Numbered from the stretch's first letter, positions 45,054 to 55,708 are shown. The stretch: 64,000 nucleotides of DNA from Phycisphaerales bacterium (GCA_029213305.1 JARGPA010000005.1:62001-126000), one strand, 5' to 3'. The notes: generated by a model not told the origin, from the sequence alone. Made by a program: numbers and translations.

Positions 45054-48000
45054 ATGGCGTTATTTGGTCGTAAATCGAAGTCCCCGTCCGCAAAGGTTTC
45101 AGCGTCGACAAACGCTGGTAACCCTGCTCCCGCGACGAGGCCTCCAGTTGCGACCAATTCCAACCCAGAAAGAGAAACCGCGATCATGAGCGTTGGGTCC
45201 GATATGCTCAATATCGCTCAAAATCATAAGTCCGGACTCCTCTCTGCGAAGTTCTACCAAGACAAGCTTATGGACTGGTCAATGAAGGATCACAACTTCA
45301 AAGTCCAGCTCTTCCGTTTTGTCGACGCGTTCCCCGCGCTCACAACTCCAGAAATGGTCCATGACCATCTCGTCGATTACCTCACACAACCCGGAGTAAA
45401 AGCCCCCCCCTTCATGGACCTAGGTCTCAAAGCAGGGGGAGTTGCCAAAGGGATGATGACAAAAACAATCTCATCCCAAATCAACAACATGGCAAAAAAC
45501 TTCATCGCGGGTACTGACGCAAACGATGCACTCCCGATGCTCGGAAAACTCTGGAAAAACGGGATCGCGTTCTCTGTAGATCTCCTAGGTGAAGCATGTG
45601 TTTCAAACACAGAAGCAGATGCATACCAAGCAAAGTATCTCGATCTAGTCGAAAATCTCGTCGGCGAAGCGTCAACATGGGAACAGACCGAACGCCTCGA
45701 GTCGGACCATCTCGGTATTGTCCCACGCGTCAATGTCTCAATCAAAGTAACAAGTCTCTGTGCGAACTTTAACCCAATCGCACCCGAAGCTTCAATCGCA
45801 GATTTCATGCAACGAGCAACCCCAGTTCTTCAAGCCGCCAACGCCAACGGCGTCCTAATCAACTTCGATATGGAACAACATGAACTCAAGGACCTCACAC
45901 TTGAAACATTCATGCACGCATGCGAATCAATCGACTTCGAAGCAGGGCTCGCAATGCAGGCCTATCTCAAGAGTGGAGTAGACGACGCAAAGCGCATCGC
46001 GAACTGGGCAAAGAAAACTGGTAAAGTCGTCACCGTCCGTCTCGTCAAAGGTGCATACTGGGACTTTGAAACGATCCACGCAGAACAAGAAGGTTGGCCG
46101 TGCCCAGTCTGGAACGAAAAATGGCAAACAGACCAATGCTTCGAGCAAATGGTTGAAGTCTTCCTCGATGCTTGCCCAACCAAACCAGGTGAAGGCGGTA
46201 TCAAACTCGCCCTCGGTTCACACAACGTTCGCTCAATCGCCGCTGCACTTGCAGGACTCGACAAACGAGGGCTCCCAAGGAAAGCAATGGAGCTCCAAAT
46301 GCTCCACGGAATGGCCGATCAACTCAAGTACGCCGCAGAGGAAATGGGACTCCGAGTCCGCGAGTATGTCCCTGTCGGCGAGATGATCCCAGGAATGGCG
46401 TATCTCGTTCGCAGACTCCTCGAAAACACCTCTAACGAATCCTGGCTCAAATCTGGATTCCTGGACAAAGCAGACACCGCCTCTCTCCTTGCAGACCCAA
46501 CTACCCAACACAAGGGGACTCTCCCAACCGATCTCTACGAAATTGCTCCAGAGCGACATCAACTCTCTCCTACAAACGAGCACATCGGAGCTGGACGTCC
46601 ATTCTATTCAGAACCCCTGCGAGACTTTGCAGACGAAACTCAGCGCAACGCGTTTGCTCGACAGATGTCTGTAACCACAGTCCCAAACATTGCAAACGAT
46701 CACACAGTAGAGCAAGGGCTCGCGATGATCGAATCCGCAAATAACGCGTTCCCTGCTTGGAGAGACTTCGATCCAATCAAACGCGCCCAGATCCTCGAAC
46801 GCGTCGCAACCATGATGACAGATCGTCGAGACGAACTCTCCGCGATCGTTTGCAAAGAAGCTCGCAAAACATGGAACGAAGCAGACGCAGATGTGTGTGA
46901 AGCAATCGACTTCTGTGCGTATTACGCTAGAACCGCTCCCGAGTTGTTCACTCCAAAACGCTTAGGTAAGTTCATCGGAGAACTCGACGAACTCTGGTAC
47001 CAACCCAAGGGTGTTGCAGTTGTTATCTCACCTTGGAACTTCCCGCTCGCAATCTGCTGTGGGATGACTGTTGCTGCTCTCGTCACGGGAAACACTGTGG
47101 TTCTCAAACCCGCAGAACAAACTCCGGGTATTGCGAAAGTCATGTTCGATATCATCTCCGACGCGCTCGACGAGTTTAATGCCCCGACCAATGTCCTCCA
47201 CTTCTGTCCCGCGCCAGGAGAAACTACCGGCGCTGCTTTAGTTCGAGATCCGCGTATCTCCCTGATCGCATTTACAGGTTCAAAAGCAGTCGGGCTCGAC
47301 ATCATCAAAGCCGCCGGGAACACTTCCGAAGAACAACACATGGTCAAACGAGTCATCTGCGAAATGGGAGGCAAAAACGCAATCATCGTTGACGCCTCCG
47401 CAGATTTAGACGAAGCAGTCCTCGGAGTCCGTTACTCCGCGTTCGGATTCCAAGGACAGAAATGTTCTGCATGTTCAAGATGCATCGTCGTCGATCCACA
47501 AGGACCCGACGGCCCACGGATGAAACTGTTCCTCGAACGACTCGGAGAATCCACAAAGACACTGATCCTGGGCGCTCCCGATGATCCAAACAGCGATGTC
47601 TCACCTGTCATCGATGCAGAAGCAGCAACAAACATCAATCGTTTCATCGAATCTGCTCGTGCCGAAAGACTTACAGAACTCGTGGGATCAAACGACTTCG
47701 ATATCCCAACAGGGATAGACGATCTCATCGCACCTCACATCTTCACCGGAGTTACTGAAACCAGTACGATCTACACGCAGGAAATCTTTGGTCCCGTACT
47801 CGCTGTCATCCATGCATCCGATTTCAACGAAGCAATGAGACTCGCAAACAATCACGCCTACAAACTCACCGGCGGCGTCTTCACCCGAAAACCTGCTCAC
47901 ATCAATCAATCAAAGAATGAGTTCCGAGTTGGAAATCTCTACATCAACCGAGGATGCACAGGAGCACTCGTAGGCCGACAACCATTCGGAGGATTTGGTA

Positions 48001-48110
48001 TGTCCGGAGTCGGTTCCAAAGCCGGCGGCCCAGACTACCTCTACCAGTTCGTAGACCCAAGAGCATCCGCAGAAAACACTATGCGACGCGGATTCGCCCC
48101 TGAGCTCTAA
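45054..48110 (+). CDS. putA: bifunctional proline dehydrogenase/P5C dehydrogenase PutA
   Basis: Oxidises proline to glutamate in two steps: an FAD-dependent PRODH half and an NAD-dependent aldehyde dehydrogenase half. Residues 1-45 are a Ser/Ala/Pro-rich, probably disordered tail. PRODH spans about 50-480 ('VRLVKGAYWD', 'LALGSHNVRSIAAAL', 'LQMLHGMADQLK', 'REYVPVGEMIPGMAYLVRRLLEN'). P5CDH spans about 530-1010, with 'ISPWNFPLAI', 'FTGSKAVGLDI', 'CEMGGKNAIIVD' and the catalytic Cys804 in 'GQKCSACSR'. With 1018 residues it is the minimal type A PutA; there is no DNA-binding ribbon-helix-helix and no C-terminal trimer-type extension, so it is not its own repressor. ATG 45054 follows GGAG. Confidence 0.95.
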   Translation: MALFGRKSKSPSAKVSASTNAGNPAPATRPPVATNSNPERETAIMSVGSDMLNIAQNHKSGLLSAKFYQDKLMDWSMKDHNFKVQLFRFVDAFPALTTPEMVHDHLVDYLTQPGVKAPPFMDLGLKAGGVAKGMMTKTISSQINNMAKNFIAGTDANDALPMLGKLWKNGIAFSVDLLGEACVSNTEADAYQAKYLDLVENLVGEASTWEQTERLESDHLGIVPRVNVSIKVTSLCANFNPIAPEASIADFMQRATPVLQAANANGVLINFDMEQHELKDLTLETFMHACESIDFEAGLAMQAYLKSGVDDAKRIANWAKKTGKVVTVRLVKGAYWDFETIHAEQEGWPCPVWNEKWQTDQCFEQMVEVFLDACPTKPGEGGIKLALGSHNVRSIAAALAGLDKRGLPRKAMELQMLHGMADQLKYAAEEMGLRVREYVPVGEMIPGMAYLVRRLLENTSNESWLKSGFLDKADTASLLADPTTQHKGTLPTDLYEIAPERHQLSPTNEHIGAGRPFYSEPLRDFADETQRNAFARQMSVTTVPNIANDHTVEQGLAMIESANNAFPAWRDFDPIKRAQILERVATMMTDRRDELSAIVCKEARKTWNEADADVCEAIDFCAYYARTAPELFTPKRLGKFIGELDELWYQPKGVAVVISPWNFPLAICCGMTVAALVTGNTVVLKPAEQTPGIAKVMFDIISDALDEFNAPTNVLHFCPAPGETTGAALVRDPRISLIAFTGSKAVGLDIIKAAGNTSEEQHMVKRVICEMGGKNAIIVDASADLDEAVLGVRYSAFGFQGQKCSACSRCIVVDPQGPDGPRMKLFLERLGESTKTLILGAPDDPNSDVSPVIDAEAATNINRFIESARAERLTELVGSNDFDIPTGIDDLIAPHIFTGVTETSTIYTQEIFGPVLAVIHASDFNEAMRLANNHAYKLTGGVFTRKPAHINQSKNEFRVGNLYINRGCTGALVGRQPFGGFGMSGVGSKAGGPDYLYQFVDPRASAENTMRRGFAPEL

Positions 48111-48142
48111 TACGAACGATTAGACAACCCCGATAACATACA

Positions 48143-48175
48143 TCACGCAAGACTCACTGGTCTTGCGTGATTTTT
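48143..48175 (+). terminator. rho-independent terminator of putA
   Basis: An 11-bp perfect stem TCACGCAAGAC/GTCTTGCGTGA (48143-48153 with 48160-48170) is followed by five T, 33 bp after the putA stop and 19 bp before the pseudopilin ATG. Confidence 0.92.
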
Positions 48176-48193
48176 CATTGGACACTAATAAGT

Positions 48194-48676
48194 ATGTCGA
48201 TCACTTCCAACAATCGAACTCGATCTGGATTCACTCTCGTCGAGATCCTCATCGTTGTGGTGATTCTGGGAATCCTTGCCGCCGTTGTTGTACCGCGTTT
48301 CGCAGGCGCTACCGAAGATGCACGCATTGGAGCATTCATCTCAAGCCTTAAAACATACACTGATGCTTGCGAATATTACAACGCAAGAGAAGGACGATAC
48401 CCCGTCGACGGCGGGTCAGGTGCCGTCCCTACAGGTATGGAAACCTATGTCGATGCATCAGAATGGACATCAGACACTCCACTTTCCGGAGTTTGGGATA
48501 CCGAGTTCCTTGACAATGGAGTTACCGCTGCAGTTGGAGTTCACTTTAGTGGAAGTACAAACCCAGGCGATAGCGTCATGATCCTCGTCGACGAAAGATT
48601 CGACGACGGGGATCTCAGTACAGGTTCATTCCAAAAACTTGCTGGAGATCGTTACTACTACATCCTTGCGCCATAA
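48194..48676 (+). CDS. type II secretion-like pseudopilin (GspG type)
   Basis: A 160-residue prepilin-like protein. The class III signal is clear: a short basic leader with cleavage after Gly12, N-methylated Phe13, Glu17 (the conserved Glu5 of the mature protein) and the hydrophobic stretch 'LVEILIVVVILGILAAVVVP'. The C-terminal domain has GspG-like features but no full Ca-site is evident. Start ATG 48194 gives the normal leader length. No other secretion gene is nearby, so it may be one of the many planctomycete stand-alone pseudopilins. Whether it joins a T2SS, type IV pilus or other assembly is unknown. Confidence 0.85.
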   Translation: MSITSNNRTRSGFTLVEILIVVVILGILAAVVVPRFAGATEDARIGAFISSLKTYTDACEYYNAREGRYPVDGGSGAVPTGMETYVDASEWTSDTPLSGVWDTEFLDNGVTAAVGVHFSGSTNPGDSVMILVDERFDDGDLSTGSFQKLAGDRYYYILAP

Positions 48677-48693
48677 CCAGATCGAATCTAAAT

Positions 48694-49305
48694 CTATTTC
48701 GAACCACAACAAGACGAAGCTGCTTTGCTTGAACAACACCCATCAACTTGTCCGTGCGCAGGTTCCCATCCAGCGATACCGCCTCGCAACAAATCAAGCA
48801 TCGGCCAAACACCGCAGAAATCATCTCCAGGACCAAAGCTCGCATGCCCCGTCCGTACGATCGAACCGTCATCTTCTTTATGAAACGCAGAGACCCCAGG
48901 TTCCGGACTCCCCTCGTCACTCATATATCCCATCGCTTTGGCAAATCCAGACCCATTCCCCGATACACAAGGATATTTCCAGCCCCTCAACTGTCGAAAC
49001 TCATTGATCACTTCCGGAAGATCATTCGAGCAAAGCACGAACCCACAACGCTGCTTTAGATGATCTGCAATCCCAATCATTGCATCTCCCCAAAGAGAGC
49101 AGTAGTTGCATCCGCGCCCCATGTTATGAATTACAAGGAGCTCTCGTTTGTCTCCAAACAAGTCAGAGAGTTTCACTGCAGATCCATCAGTATTCTTGAG
49201 CTCCCAATCTTCGACTTGTTCAGGCGTACGCTCTGCAATCTCCTTTGCAAGTGATCGCTTGAGTTTCATGATTTCGAGTTGAATTTCGTGAATTCGATCA
49301 GACAT
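48694..49305 (-). CDS. DUF899-like thioredoxin-fold protein
   Basis: A 203-residue protein with a helical first 30 residues and a thioredoxin-like domain. 'HNMGRGCNYCSLWGD' (Cys66, Cys69) is in the redox site position of DUF899-type proteins. The last 15 residues are Cys/Ser/Lys-rich (CCSSKAASSCCGSK), perhaps a metal-binding or thiol tail. ATG 49305 has AAGGAG 6 nt upstream. The biochemical role of the family is poorly known. It is read on its own, converging with the pseudopilin gene and just downstream of rpoD. Confidence 0.72.
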   Translation of the reverse strand: MSDRIHEIQLEIMKLKRSLAKEIAERTPEQVEDWELKNTDGSAVKLSDLFGDKRELLVIHNMGRGCNYCSLWGDAMIGIADHLKQRCGFVLCSNDLPEVINEFRQLRGWKYPCVSGNGSGFAKAMGYMSDEGSPEPGVSAFHKEDDGSIVRTGHASFGPGDDFCGVWPMLDLLRGGIAGWEPAHGQVDGCCSSKAASSCCGSK

Positions 49306-49367
49306 GCCTTACTCCTTTTCTTAAACTCATTTCACTCACTATACCAAAACAATGCTACTCGTTCATA

Positions 49368-49404
49368 CAAAAAAAGAATCACCCATCAATCTGACAGGTG
49401 ATTC
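49368..49404 (-). terminator. rho-independent terminator of the dnaG-rpoD unit
   Basis: An 8-bp stem GAATCACC/GGTGATTC (49376-49383 with 49397-49404) is followed on the minus strand by seven T. It lies 35 bp after the rpoD stop. Confidence 0.88.
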
Positions 49405-49438
49405 ATCAATTCTTTTATATCAAACTCATTAGATAGAC

Positions 49439-51307
49439 TTATGAATCCACAAATCCTTCGAGTTTCCGAGAACGAACAGGGTGCTGAAGCTTGCGGATCG
49501 CCTTTGCTTCAACCTGTCGAACACGCTCGCGTGTGACTTTGAAGATTCGCCCCACCTCTTCTAAGGTATAGGTATATCCATCACCAATCCCATAACGGAG
49601 TTTAATAATCTCTCGCTCTCGATAAGTCAAAGTCTTGAGCACCATCTCAATTCTTCCCTTGAGCATATCCCGAGCAGCGGCCACCGCTGGCGCATCTTGA
49701 TTTGAATCCTCTAAGAAATCACCAAAGTTCGAATCCTCAGATTCGCCCACTGGTCGATCAAGACTCACCGGATGCTTAGAAATGTTCATCACTCGTCGAA
49801 CCTCAATCGGGCTCATCCCAGCTTTGTCTGCGATCTCTTCCGCGGTTGGTTCTGCACCAGTTTCTTGCTGGATAGTCTTTTGAATATTACGAAGCTTCGT
49901 CATCGTTTCGATCATGTGAACCGGAATTCGAATCGTACGTGCATGATCTGCGATCGCTCGCGTAATCGCTTGACGGATCCACCATGTCGCATAGGTACTG
50001 AACTTGTACCCACGCTTGTACTCGAACTTGTCGACCGCGCGCATCAACCCAGTATTTCCCTCTTGGATCACATCAAGGAAGCTCAACCCGCGATTGCGAT
50101 ACTTCTTCGCGATTGAAACAACCAACCGAAGGTTCCCGCCTGAGAGATCACGCTTCGCTTGCTCATATTCCCAGAACACAGTTGATATCTGCTGAATCTG
50201 TTCTCTGAGTTGCTCAGGCTCCTCAGTCGCCAAATCTCGCAATCCATTGAGCTCTTCACGAAGCACCTCAAGATCTTCGCTATCAAACTTCTTTGGATAC
50301 CTCGCTGCTTGGAGCATCTCACTCTCAAGAGCAATCATCTTCTCAGAGATAGATTTGAGTTTGCGCATCAATGGAACAATCCGTCCAGTTCGCAAGCACA
50401 ACTCTTCAATCAACGACGCCATCCGTCGGCGACGAACAGTAATCTTCTGACGAATCTCTTTCGCCTTCTTGGTCTCCCGGATCGTACCATCTTCTTTACG
50501 AAGATCGTTTAACGCTGCCCAATCTGTTCGATTGAGTTCAAGGAGTCGTTCAATCGTAGGAAGATTCGCAGGGATCCGAAGCGATATTTTATCTTTCGCC
50601 TGATCATCGAGGGTGCTCAAACGCATTGTACGATCAAAGGGCAATGCTCCTTCGCTCACAAGTTTGAGTGTTTCGATCGCTTGAGAGATGATGTAATCAT
50701 TCTCCAAGCATCGTCGACGAAAGATCATCCGTGTCGTTTCGATCTTCTTCGCAAGCCGAACCTCTTCATTGCGAGTAAGCAACGGAATCGAACCCATCTG
50801 TGTCAGATACATTCTGACTGGGTCATCCATGCGTTTCGCGTTTGGATCGCCTGCGACTGCTTCGTCGAGTTCGCGTTGAACACTCTGCTCGTCCATATCA
50901 CGAGCTTCTTCAACATCCTTCTCAGCTTCCGCGATCTGCTTTGCATCCATCGCACCAGTGCCATTCGCGTAATGCGTCGCATTCATGCGCAAACGGATCG
51001 ACTCTCCAGTCCCGAGATGTTCGCCGCCCGCGACTGACATCGCACGGAACTGGTCAATCAACAACCCTACGGATTCTGTAGTTCGAAGATCACCCGATCG
51101 TTGAGCACGGAAAACGCGCCCACGGAACTCCATCTCATCGACAAGCTCAATCCCATGAGTATCGAGTTGTGTTACCAACGAGTGGATAGGGATGGTTTCA
51201 ACATACTCATCTGGAATGATGTTGTTGAGCTCTTCATAGCTCAGCCAACCGCGTCGCTTTCCGACTTCGATCAGCTCTGCTACGGCGGGGTGCAATATAC
51301 CAATCAT
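49439..51307 (-). CDS. rpoD: primary RNA polymerase sigma factor, group 1 sigma-70
   Basis: Housekeeping sigma factor, 622 residues. Region 1.1 is present (residues 1-90, '[17 protein letters not shown]'). Region 1.2 contains '[29 protein letters not shown]', followed by a non-conserved spacer, region 2 ('[17 protein letters not shown]', '[21 protein letters not shown]'), region 3 and region 4 ('[18 protein letters not shown]', '[18 protein letters not shown]'). ATG 51307 has GGAGAG 6 nt upstream, better than ATG 51313 or the far start at 51352. It is directly downstream of dnaG, as in the classical macromolecular synthesis operon, here without rpsU. A terminator follows. Confidence 0.97.
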   Translation of the reverse strand: MIGILHPAVAELIEVGKRRGWLSYEELNNIIPDEYVETIPIHSLVTQLDTHGIELVDEMEFRGRVFRAQRSGDLRTTESVGLLIDQFRAMSVAGGEHLGTGESIRLRMNATHYANGTGAMDAKQIAEAEKDVEEARDMDEQSVQRELDEAVAGDPNAKRMDDPVRMYLTQMGSIPLLTRNEEVRLAKKIETTRMIFRRRCLENDYIISQAIETLKLVSEGALPFDRTMRLSTLDDQAKDKISLRIPANLPTIERLLELNRTDWAALNDLRKEDGTIRETKKAKEIRQKITVRRRRMASLIEELCLRTGRIVPLMRKLKSISEKMIALESEMLQAARYPKKFDSEDLEVLREELNGLRDLATEEPEQLREQIQQISTVFWEYEQAKRDLSGGNLRLVVSIAKKYRNRGLSFLDVIQEGNTGLMRAVDKFEYKRGYKFSTYATWWIRQAITRAIADHARTIRIPVHMIETMTKLRNIQKTIQQETGAEPTAEEIADKAGMSPIEVRRVMNISKHPVSLDRPVGESEDSNFGDFLEDSNQDAPAVAAARDMLKGRIEMVLKTLTYREREIIKLRYGIGDGYTYTLEEVGRIFKVTRERVRQVEAKAIRKLQHPVRSRKLEGFVDS

Positions 51308-51387
51308 GAACATCTCTCCAAAAATACCATCACAAATATACGCACCAACCACACCTCTCCGAGTGATTCATGCTCAAATATTTTCAC

Positions 51388-53286
51388 TCAGTCTCCGCTA
51401 AGTAGATTTTTCCCTGATCGACCAAACTTTTTACGCATACCACGCTGGTTTTCAATAAATGCTTGCAACTTCGCAGATTCATCTGACTGATCCTCAGATA
51501 CCCCTTCAGAACCCCGCTCAACACGAGCATCTATCAACGCGACAGACTCAAGACACTCATTAAACAGCCGAGTAACACGTTCTGCGATCCCTTCAGTGTC
51601 TCGGGCAATCATCTGACGCAACATCGTTGCACGCTGTTCCGCTTCAACAAGAGATTGTCCTGTCTCATCGCCCAATGACGCCAACTCATCAAGCACCGCA
51701 TGAAGTCCTGTCCCAGCCCCATTTTCAGCGCTCTGATGCATCACATCCGCAACTGTTATTGATAACTGTGATTCGAACGCCGTCGTTCTGGTAAGCAATC
51801 TCTGCTCGCTACTCATGAGCAACCATAAGTTCGCATCGTAGAGTAAGCACCCCAGTAACTGCTCACGAGCATCCGGTTTCCAGTTCACCTCTTGCTGAAG
51901 ATTATCCACATCTTCAATCGGAGGCGTAAACCGATTCTGCTGATTCCGACCCATCTTGATCGCACCCGCAACTACTGACTGCTCAACTCGCGCCGCTTGC
52001 GCGATCTGTTTGACCATTAATCCTCGCCGCATCGGAGACAACTCTGCCAACCCAAGATCACTAAGCTTGCGAATCTCTTCCTCAACCCGTTGTGTTACCC
52101 GCGCAGGCCCCGCATCTTTGAGCTCATCACGGAGTCGATCAAATCTCCACTTCGTCAACTCAATCGAGTTCTCGACCACTCTGCGAAATACATCTGCACC
52201 GCCTTCAAGCTTGAGCAACTCGTCAGGGTCTTTTGCATCAGTAAATCCCGAGAGCGCCGCGACCTTAATATCAATTGTTTCCGAGAAGAGTACCTCGATC
52301 GCTCGATCCGCTGCTTTGATTCCTGCGTCATCACCATCAAACAACAAGACAACCGTATCACACAATCGTCTGAGCACTGTTGCGTGTCCCTTAGTCAACG
52401 CAGTACCAAGTGTACCAACGACATGCTCTACCCCTGCTTGATGACATGCGATCACATCGGTATACCCTTCAACGATTACCGCTGTCCGCTCACGCTTGAT
52501 CGCACGAGATGCATGATTGATACCAAAGAGTGTCGTTGATTTATGAAATGCTGGAGTTTCCGGAGAGTTGAGATACTTCGGCTCATCCTCCTCTTGCATC
52601 TTGCGGCCACCAAACGCGATCACACGCCCAATCTGATCGCAAATTGGAAAGATCAATCGATTCCGCAAAGCATCGTAATGCCCACCAGTATCTCGAGCCT
52701 TAATCAATCCCGCAGCCAAGAACTCTTCAATTCCCATCCCCTTGTTTTGCGCCGTCATGAACAAACCATCCCAACGATCAGGACTCGCGCCAATCCCAAA
52801 CCGCTCAACCATCTCATCAGAAATCCCACGACGATCAATGATCTCGCGTGCAAGTTGCCCATGCTCTGGATGATTTAAAATAGTCTTAAAAAACGACTGT
52901 GCAGCTTCATTCGCAGTCATGATTTCGCGTTTACCAATCCCAGTTGATGAGTCAGAGTTTCCCCCACCACTCGCACCAGGTTTAAACGCAGTCAGTTCAA
53001 TATTCGCGCGCTCTGCAAGATATTCGAGAGATTCACGGAATCCCATCGAATGGTATTTCTGAATAAAGGTAAATACATCTCCGCCTGCGCCACAAACAAA
53101 GCAATGGAAGATCTGCTTCGCAGGTACCACACACATCGAAGGGTTCCGATCCTCGTGAAACGGACACAACCCAACATACTCTCGCCCTTTCGGCTTAAGA
53201 GCAAGGTGCTCACCAACAACCGCCACGATGTCTGATGCATCGCGCACACGCTGTCGATCGTCTTGGTCTGACACGAATCCGCTCAA
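51388..53286 (-). CDS. dnaG: DNA primase DnaG
   Basis: Synthesises RNA primers for replication; 632 residues. CHC2 zinc ribbon: Cys41, His44, Cys62 and Cys65 in 'LCPFHEDRNPSM' and 'IFHCFVCGAGGD'. The catalytic core has the TOPRIM motifs 'AVIVEGYTDVIA' (Glu near 270) and 'LFDGDDAG'. A helicase-binding C-terminal region follows from about 450. The frame starts at TTG 53286 with GAGGT just upstream; GTG 53274 is an alternative that would begin MSDQDDRQ. It precedes rpoD by 80 bp. Confidence 0.96.
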   Translation of the reverse strand: MSGFVSDQDDRQRVRDASDIVAVVGEHLALKPKGREYVGLCPFHEDRNPSMCVVPAKQIFHCFVCGAGGDVFTFIQKYHSMGFRESLEYLAERANIELTAFKPGASGGGNSDSSTGIGKREIMTANEAAQSFFKTILNHPEHGQLAREIIDRRGISDEMVERFGIGASPDRWDGLFMTAQNKGMGIEEFLAAGLIKARDTGGHYDALRNRLIFPICDQIGRVIAFGGRKMQEEDEPKYLNSPETPAFHKSTTLFGINHASRAIKRERTAVIVEGYTDVIACHQAGVEHVVGTLGTALTKGHATVLRRLCDTVVLLFDGDDAGIKAADRAIEVLFSETIDIKVAALSGFTDAKDPDELLKLEGGADVFRRVVENSIELTKWRFDRLRDELKDAGPARVTQRVEEEIRKLSDLGLAELSPMRRGLMVKQIAQAARVEQSVVAGAIKMGRNQQNRFTPPIEDVDNLQQEVNWKPDAREQLLGCLLYDANLWLLMSSEQRLLTRTTAFESQLSITVADVMHQSAENGAGTGLHAVLDELASLGDETGQSLVEAEQRATMLRQMIARDTEGIAERVTRLFNECLESVALIDARVERGSEGVSEDQSDESAKLQAFIENQRGMRKKFGRSGKNLLSGD

Positions 53287-53459
53287 TCCTACCTCTAATC
53301 TTCTCTTTTGCTGTAACAGACTCTAGCTCCACATCATAGCGGTGCCAACGAAATCCAAATTCCTGCTCATGAAGATAGATTTCATCACGAGTTATCAGCA
53401 CCCAACGCCCTCACAGCGTCCGAATGCGCACTTCCGTCAAAAAAGTACTACAATACATC

Positions 53460-53744
53460 ATGGTAACTCGGCAACGAATCATATTTCAAGGCAGAGTACA
53501 AGGGGTCGCCTTCCGTGCAAGGGCTCGATCTATCGCATCCAGATACCAAGTCACCGGATGGGTACGCAACGAACACGACGGTACCGTCATGCTCGAAGCA
53601 CAAGGTGACGAATCGACACTCGAATCATATCTCGAAGAGATTCGCAAAAAAACTTCTGGACTAGTCGAACGAGAAATTCACGCTCATGTGCGCACTGAAC
53701 CAAACGAATCGACATTTGAAATACAACGAAATGTCCCCATTTGA
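53460..53744 (+). CDS. acyP: acylphosphatase
   Basis: Hydrolyses acyl phosphates. The 94-residue protein has the signature 'GRVQGVAFRARA' with catalytic Arg19 and 'VTGWVRNEHDGTV' with catalytic Asn37, and the full ferredoxin-like fold length. ATG 53460 is preferred over the upstream frame to 53424. It begins a short plus-strand run (acyP, HAD, DUF418-like). No SD is visible. Confidence 0.93.
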   Translation: MVTRQRIIFQGRVQGVAFRARARSIASRYQVTGWVRNEHDGTVMLEAQGDESTLESYLEEIRKKTSGLVEREIHAHVRTEPNESTFEIQRNVPI

Positions 53745-53771
53745 ATAACTTTCAATGAGAGCAATCTTTTC

Positions 53772-54491
53772 ATGCTAATCTTATTCGATATCGACATGAC
53801 CCTCCTCCAATCCAAACACATCGGAGTCACCTGCTTACGCGATGCTGGAAGAGAACTCTTCAACCAAGAATTCAGCGTCGAAGGCATCAGATTCGGTGGA
53901 GGCCTAGACCCCGTCATCATCAAAGAGATGCTCCAAAAAAACAATGTTGACCCGACAAACTCAAACATCGATTCAATGAGAAGCAACTACCACCGTTTGC
54001 TTGATTTACTTTCGCAATCACAACAAGTCGCGACGCCACTCCCTGGCGCCCATGAACTCGTCAACGCCACTTCATCTCATGACTCGAATCCAACCATCGG
54101 GCTCCTCACAGGCAACTTCCAAGAAACCGGAATCATCAAAGTAAAATCAGCAGGATTCGATCCAGAACTTTTCACGATCAACGCCTGGGGAGATTCATCT
54201 CCACATGAAAACCCAATCCGATCGCATCTCCCGCCGGTCGCGATCGAAAACTATCGACAAGTGAAAAACATCGATCTCGATCCCCAATCAGTTATCATCA
54301 TCGGAGACACTATCCACGATGTCGCATGCGCAATCGACTCTGGATGCCGATCTCTCGCAGTTGCTACCGGCCACGACACCTCCGATACTCTCAAAGCAGC
54401 TGGAGCACATCGGGTAATTGATGATCTTACAAAGACAGAGGAAATCATCGAATGGATCATGAACGACTCGCTCCAGCAATCAAACCTGTAG
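53772..54491 (+). CDS. HAD-superfamily phosphatase, phosphoglycolate-phosphatase-like
   Basis: A 239-residue HAD hydrolase: motif I 'LFDIDMTLL' with Asp6 and Asp8, motif II Thr in 'GLLTGNF', and motif IV 'VIIIGDTIHDVACA'. The helical cap between motifs I and II is of type C1, as in phosphoglycolate phosphatase. The exact substrate is unknown. Neighbouring acylphosphatase may be coincidental. The end overlaps the next gene's ATG by 40 bp, so the two are coupled. Confidence 0.82.
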   Translation: MLILFDIDMTLLQSKHIGVTCLRDAGRELFNQEFSVEGIRFGGGLDPVIIKEMLQKNNVDPTNSNIDSMRSNYHRLLDLLSQSQQVATPLPGAHELVNATSSHDSNPTIGLLTGNFQETGIIKVKSAGFDPELFTINAWGDSSPHENPIRSHLPPVAIENYRQVKNIDLDPQSVIIIGDTIHDVACAIDSGCRSLAVATGHDTSDTLKAAGAHRVIDDLTKTEEIIEWIMNDSLQQSNL

Positions 54492-55708
54492 CATCTTCAA
54501 ATCGCTTCAACTCAATCGACACCCTCAGAGGCTTCGCTCTCTTAGGTATCCTCGTTCCAAACATTGTTGCATTCGCCTGGCCGATGGCTGCAATGACCAA
54601 CCCAGAGGTAATCTCTGATTCTCCTGCAAACGATCTCGCGCACACGATTACCGCAACCGGTTTCTTGGGCAAGTTCATGTTTATCTTTGCTCTACTCTTC
54701 GGATCCGGAGTCGTCATGTACGCCCGAAAGTATGACACCGCAGACGAATCAGGCAACTACCACACAAAGCTGCAAAGAGGCGCATCTCTTTGGTATTCAA
54801 GATGCGCTTGGATGCTTTTCTTCGGAATGTTGCACGCATACTTATTCTGGTACGGCGACATACTCACTTTCTATGCACTCGCAGGACTGACACTCCTCTG
54901 GTGGATCCGCCGTATCAACCCCAAAGTCCAGTTCTTCGCAGGACTTACTCTCTACTACCTCGGATCAATCCTCATGATTGGATTCTCTGCATTCGGATAC
55001 TGGGCATTGCGAGAAGGACATATTGATGTCCATGAACTCTCAGCTGATCCAGCAGTTGAAATTGCTGGATACAGCGGCACATTCATTGAAGCTATGAAAA
55101 CAAGATTCTTCATGACGCTCATCATGCAATTGACTATCGGAATCCTGTTCCTCCCACTCCTCTGGGGCATCATGTCAATGGGAATGGGACTCACGAGAAT
55201 GGGAATCCTCACAGGTCAAAAACCGATGAGGTTCTATGTGATCACTGCGGCCATTTGCCTTGGATTGGGTATCCCTCTCACTGCAGCAAGCTTCTACGCG
55301 ACTTATCAGAATTTCACACTCGAGCCAGGCTTCATGTGGCAATCATTCGCTCAACCCGCAGGAGTCCCGCTCGCTTTTGGATATGCAGCATTTGTCATCG
55401 CACTCTCGAAATGGGCACCGGCCAAAATCATCTGCATACCACTTGCCGCAGTTGGACGTATGGCTCTCACAAACTATTTCCTCCACACTATCCTCTGCAC
55501 AACATTCTTCTACGGCTACGGCATGGGATACTTCGCAACCATTGAGTACCCAACACTTTGGCTCGTTGTCTTCAGCATCTGGGCTATCAATATTGCATTT
55601 TCACTCGTATGGCTGCAACTCTTCACAATGGGCCCGTTTGAATGGATCTGGAGATGTCTGACTTATCGACAGCTTGTCCCCATTCGACACCAATTCACCA
55701 CTTCCTAA
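54452..55708 (+). CDS. DUF418/YeiB-like membrane protein
   Basis: A 418-residue protein with about ten hydrophobic helices. The opening 'NSIDTLRGFALLGILVPNIVAFAWPM' and the late 'PLAAVGRMALTNYFLHTILCTTFFYGYG' are the hallmarks of the DUF418/YeiB family, related in fold to acyltransferase-3 proteins ('RGxA...NY'). A role in modification or transport is assumed but not shown. It starts inside the HAD gene, 40 bp before its end, with translational coupling likely. There is no terminator before the next gene, which has its own strong ribosome binding site. Confidence 0.8.
   Translation: MDHERLAPAIKPVASSNRFNSIDTLRGFALLGILVPNIVAFAWPMAAMTNPEVISDSPANDLAHTITATGFLGKFMFIFALLFGSGVVMYARKYDTADESGNYHTKLQRGASLWYSRCAWMLFFGMLHAYLFWYGDILTFYALAGLTLLWWIRRINPKVQFFAGLTLYYLGSILMIGFSAFGYWALREGHIDVHELSADPAVEIAGYSGTFIEAMKTRFFMTLIMQLTIGILFLPLLWGIMSMGMGLTRMGILTGQKPMRFYVITAAICLGLGIPLTAASFYATYQNFTLEPGFMWQSFAQPAGVPLAFGYAAFVIALSKWAPAKIICIPLAAVGRMALTNYFLHTILCTTFFYGYGMGYFATIEYPTLWLVVFSIWAINIAFSLVWLQLFTMGPFEWIWRCLTYRQLVPIRHQFTTS

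Noticed and set aside
49439-53286. rpsU expected with dnaG-rpoD
   Set aside because: The region upstream of dnaG holds no rpsU-like short basic ORF on the minus strand.
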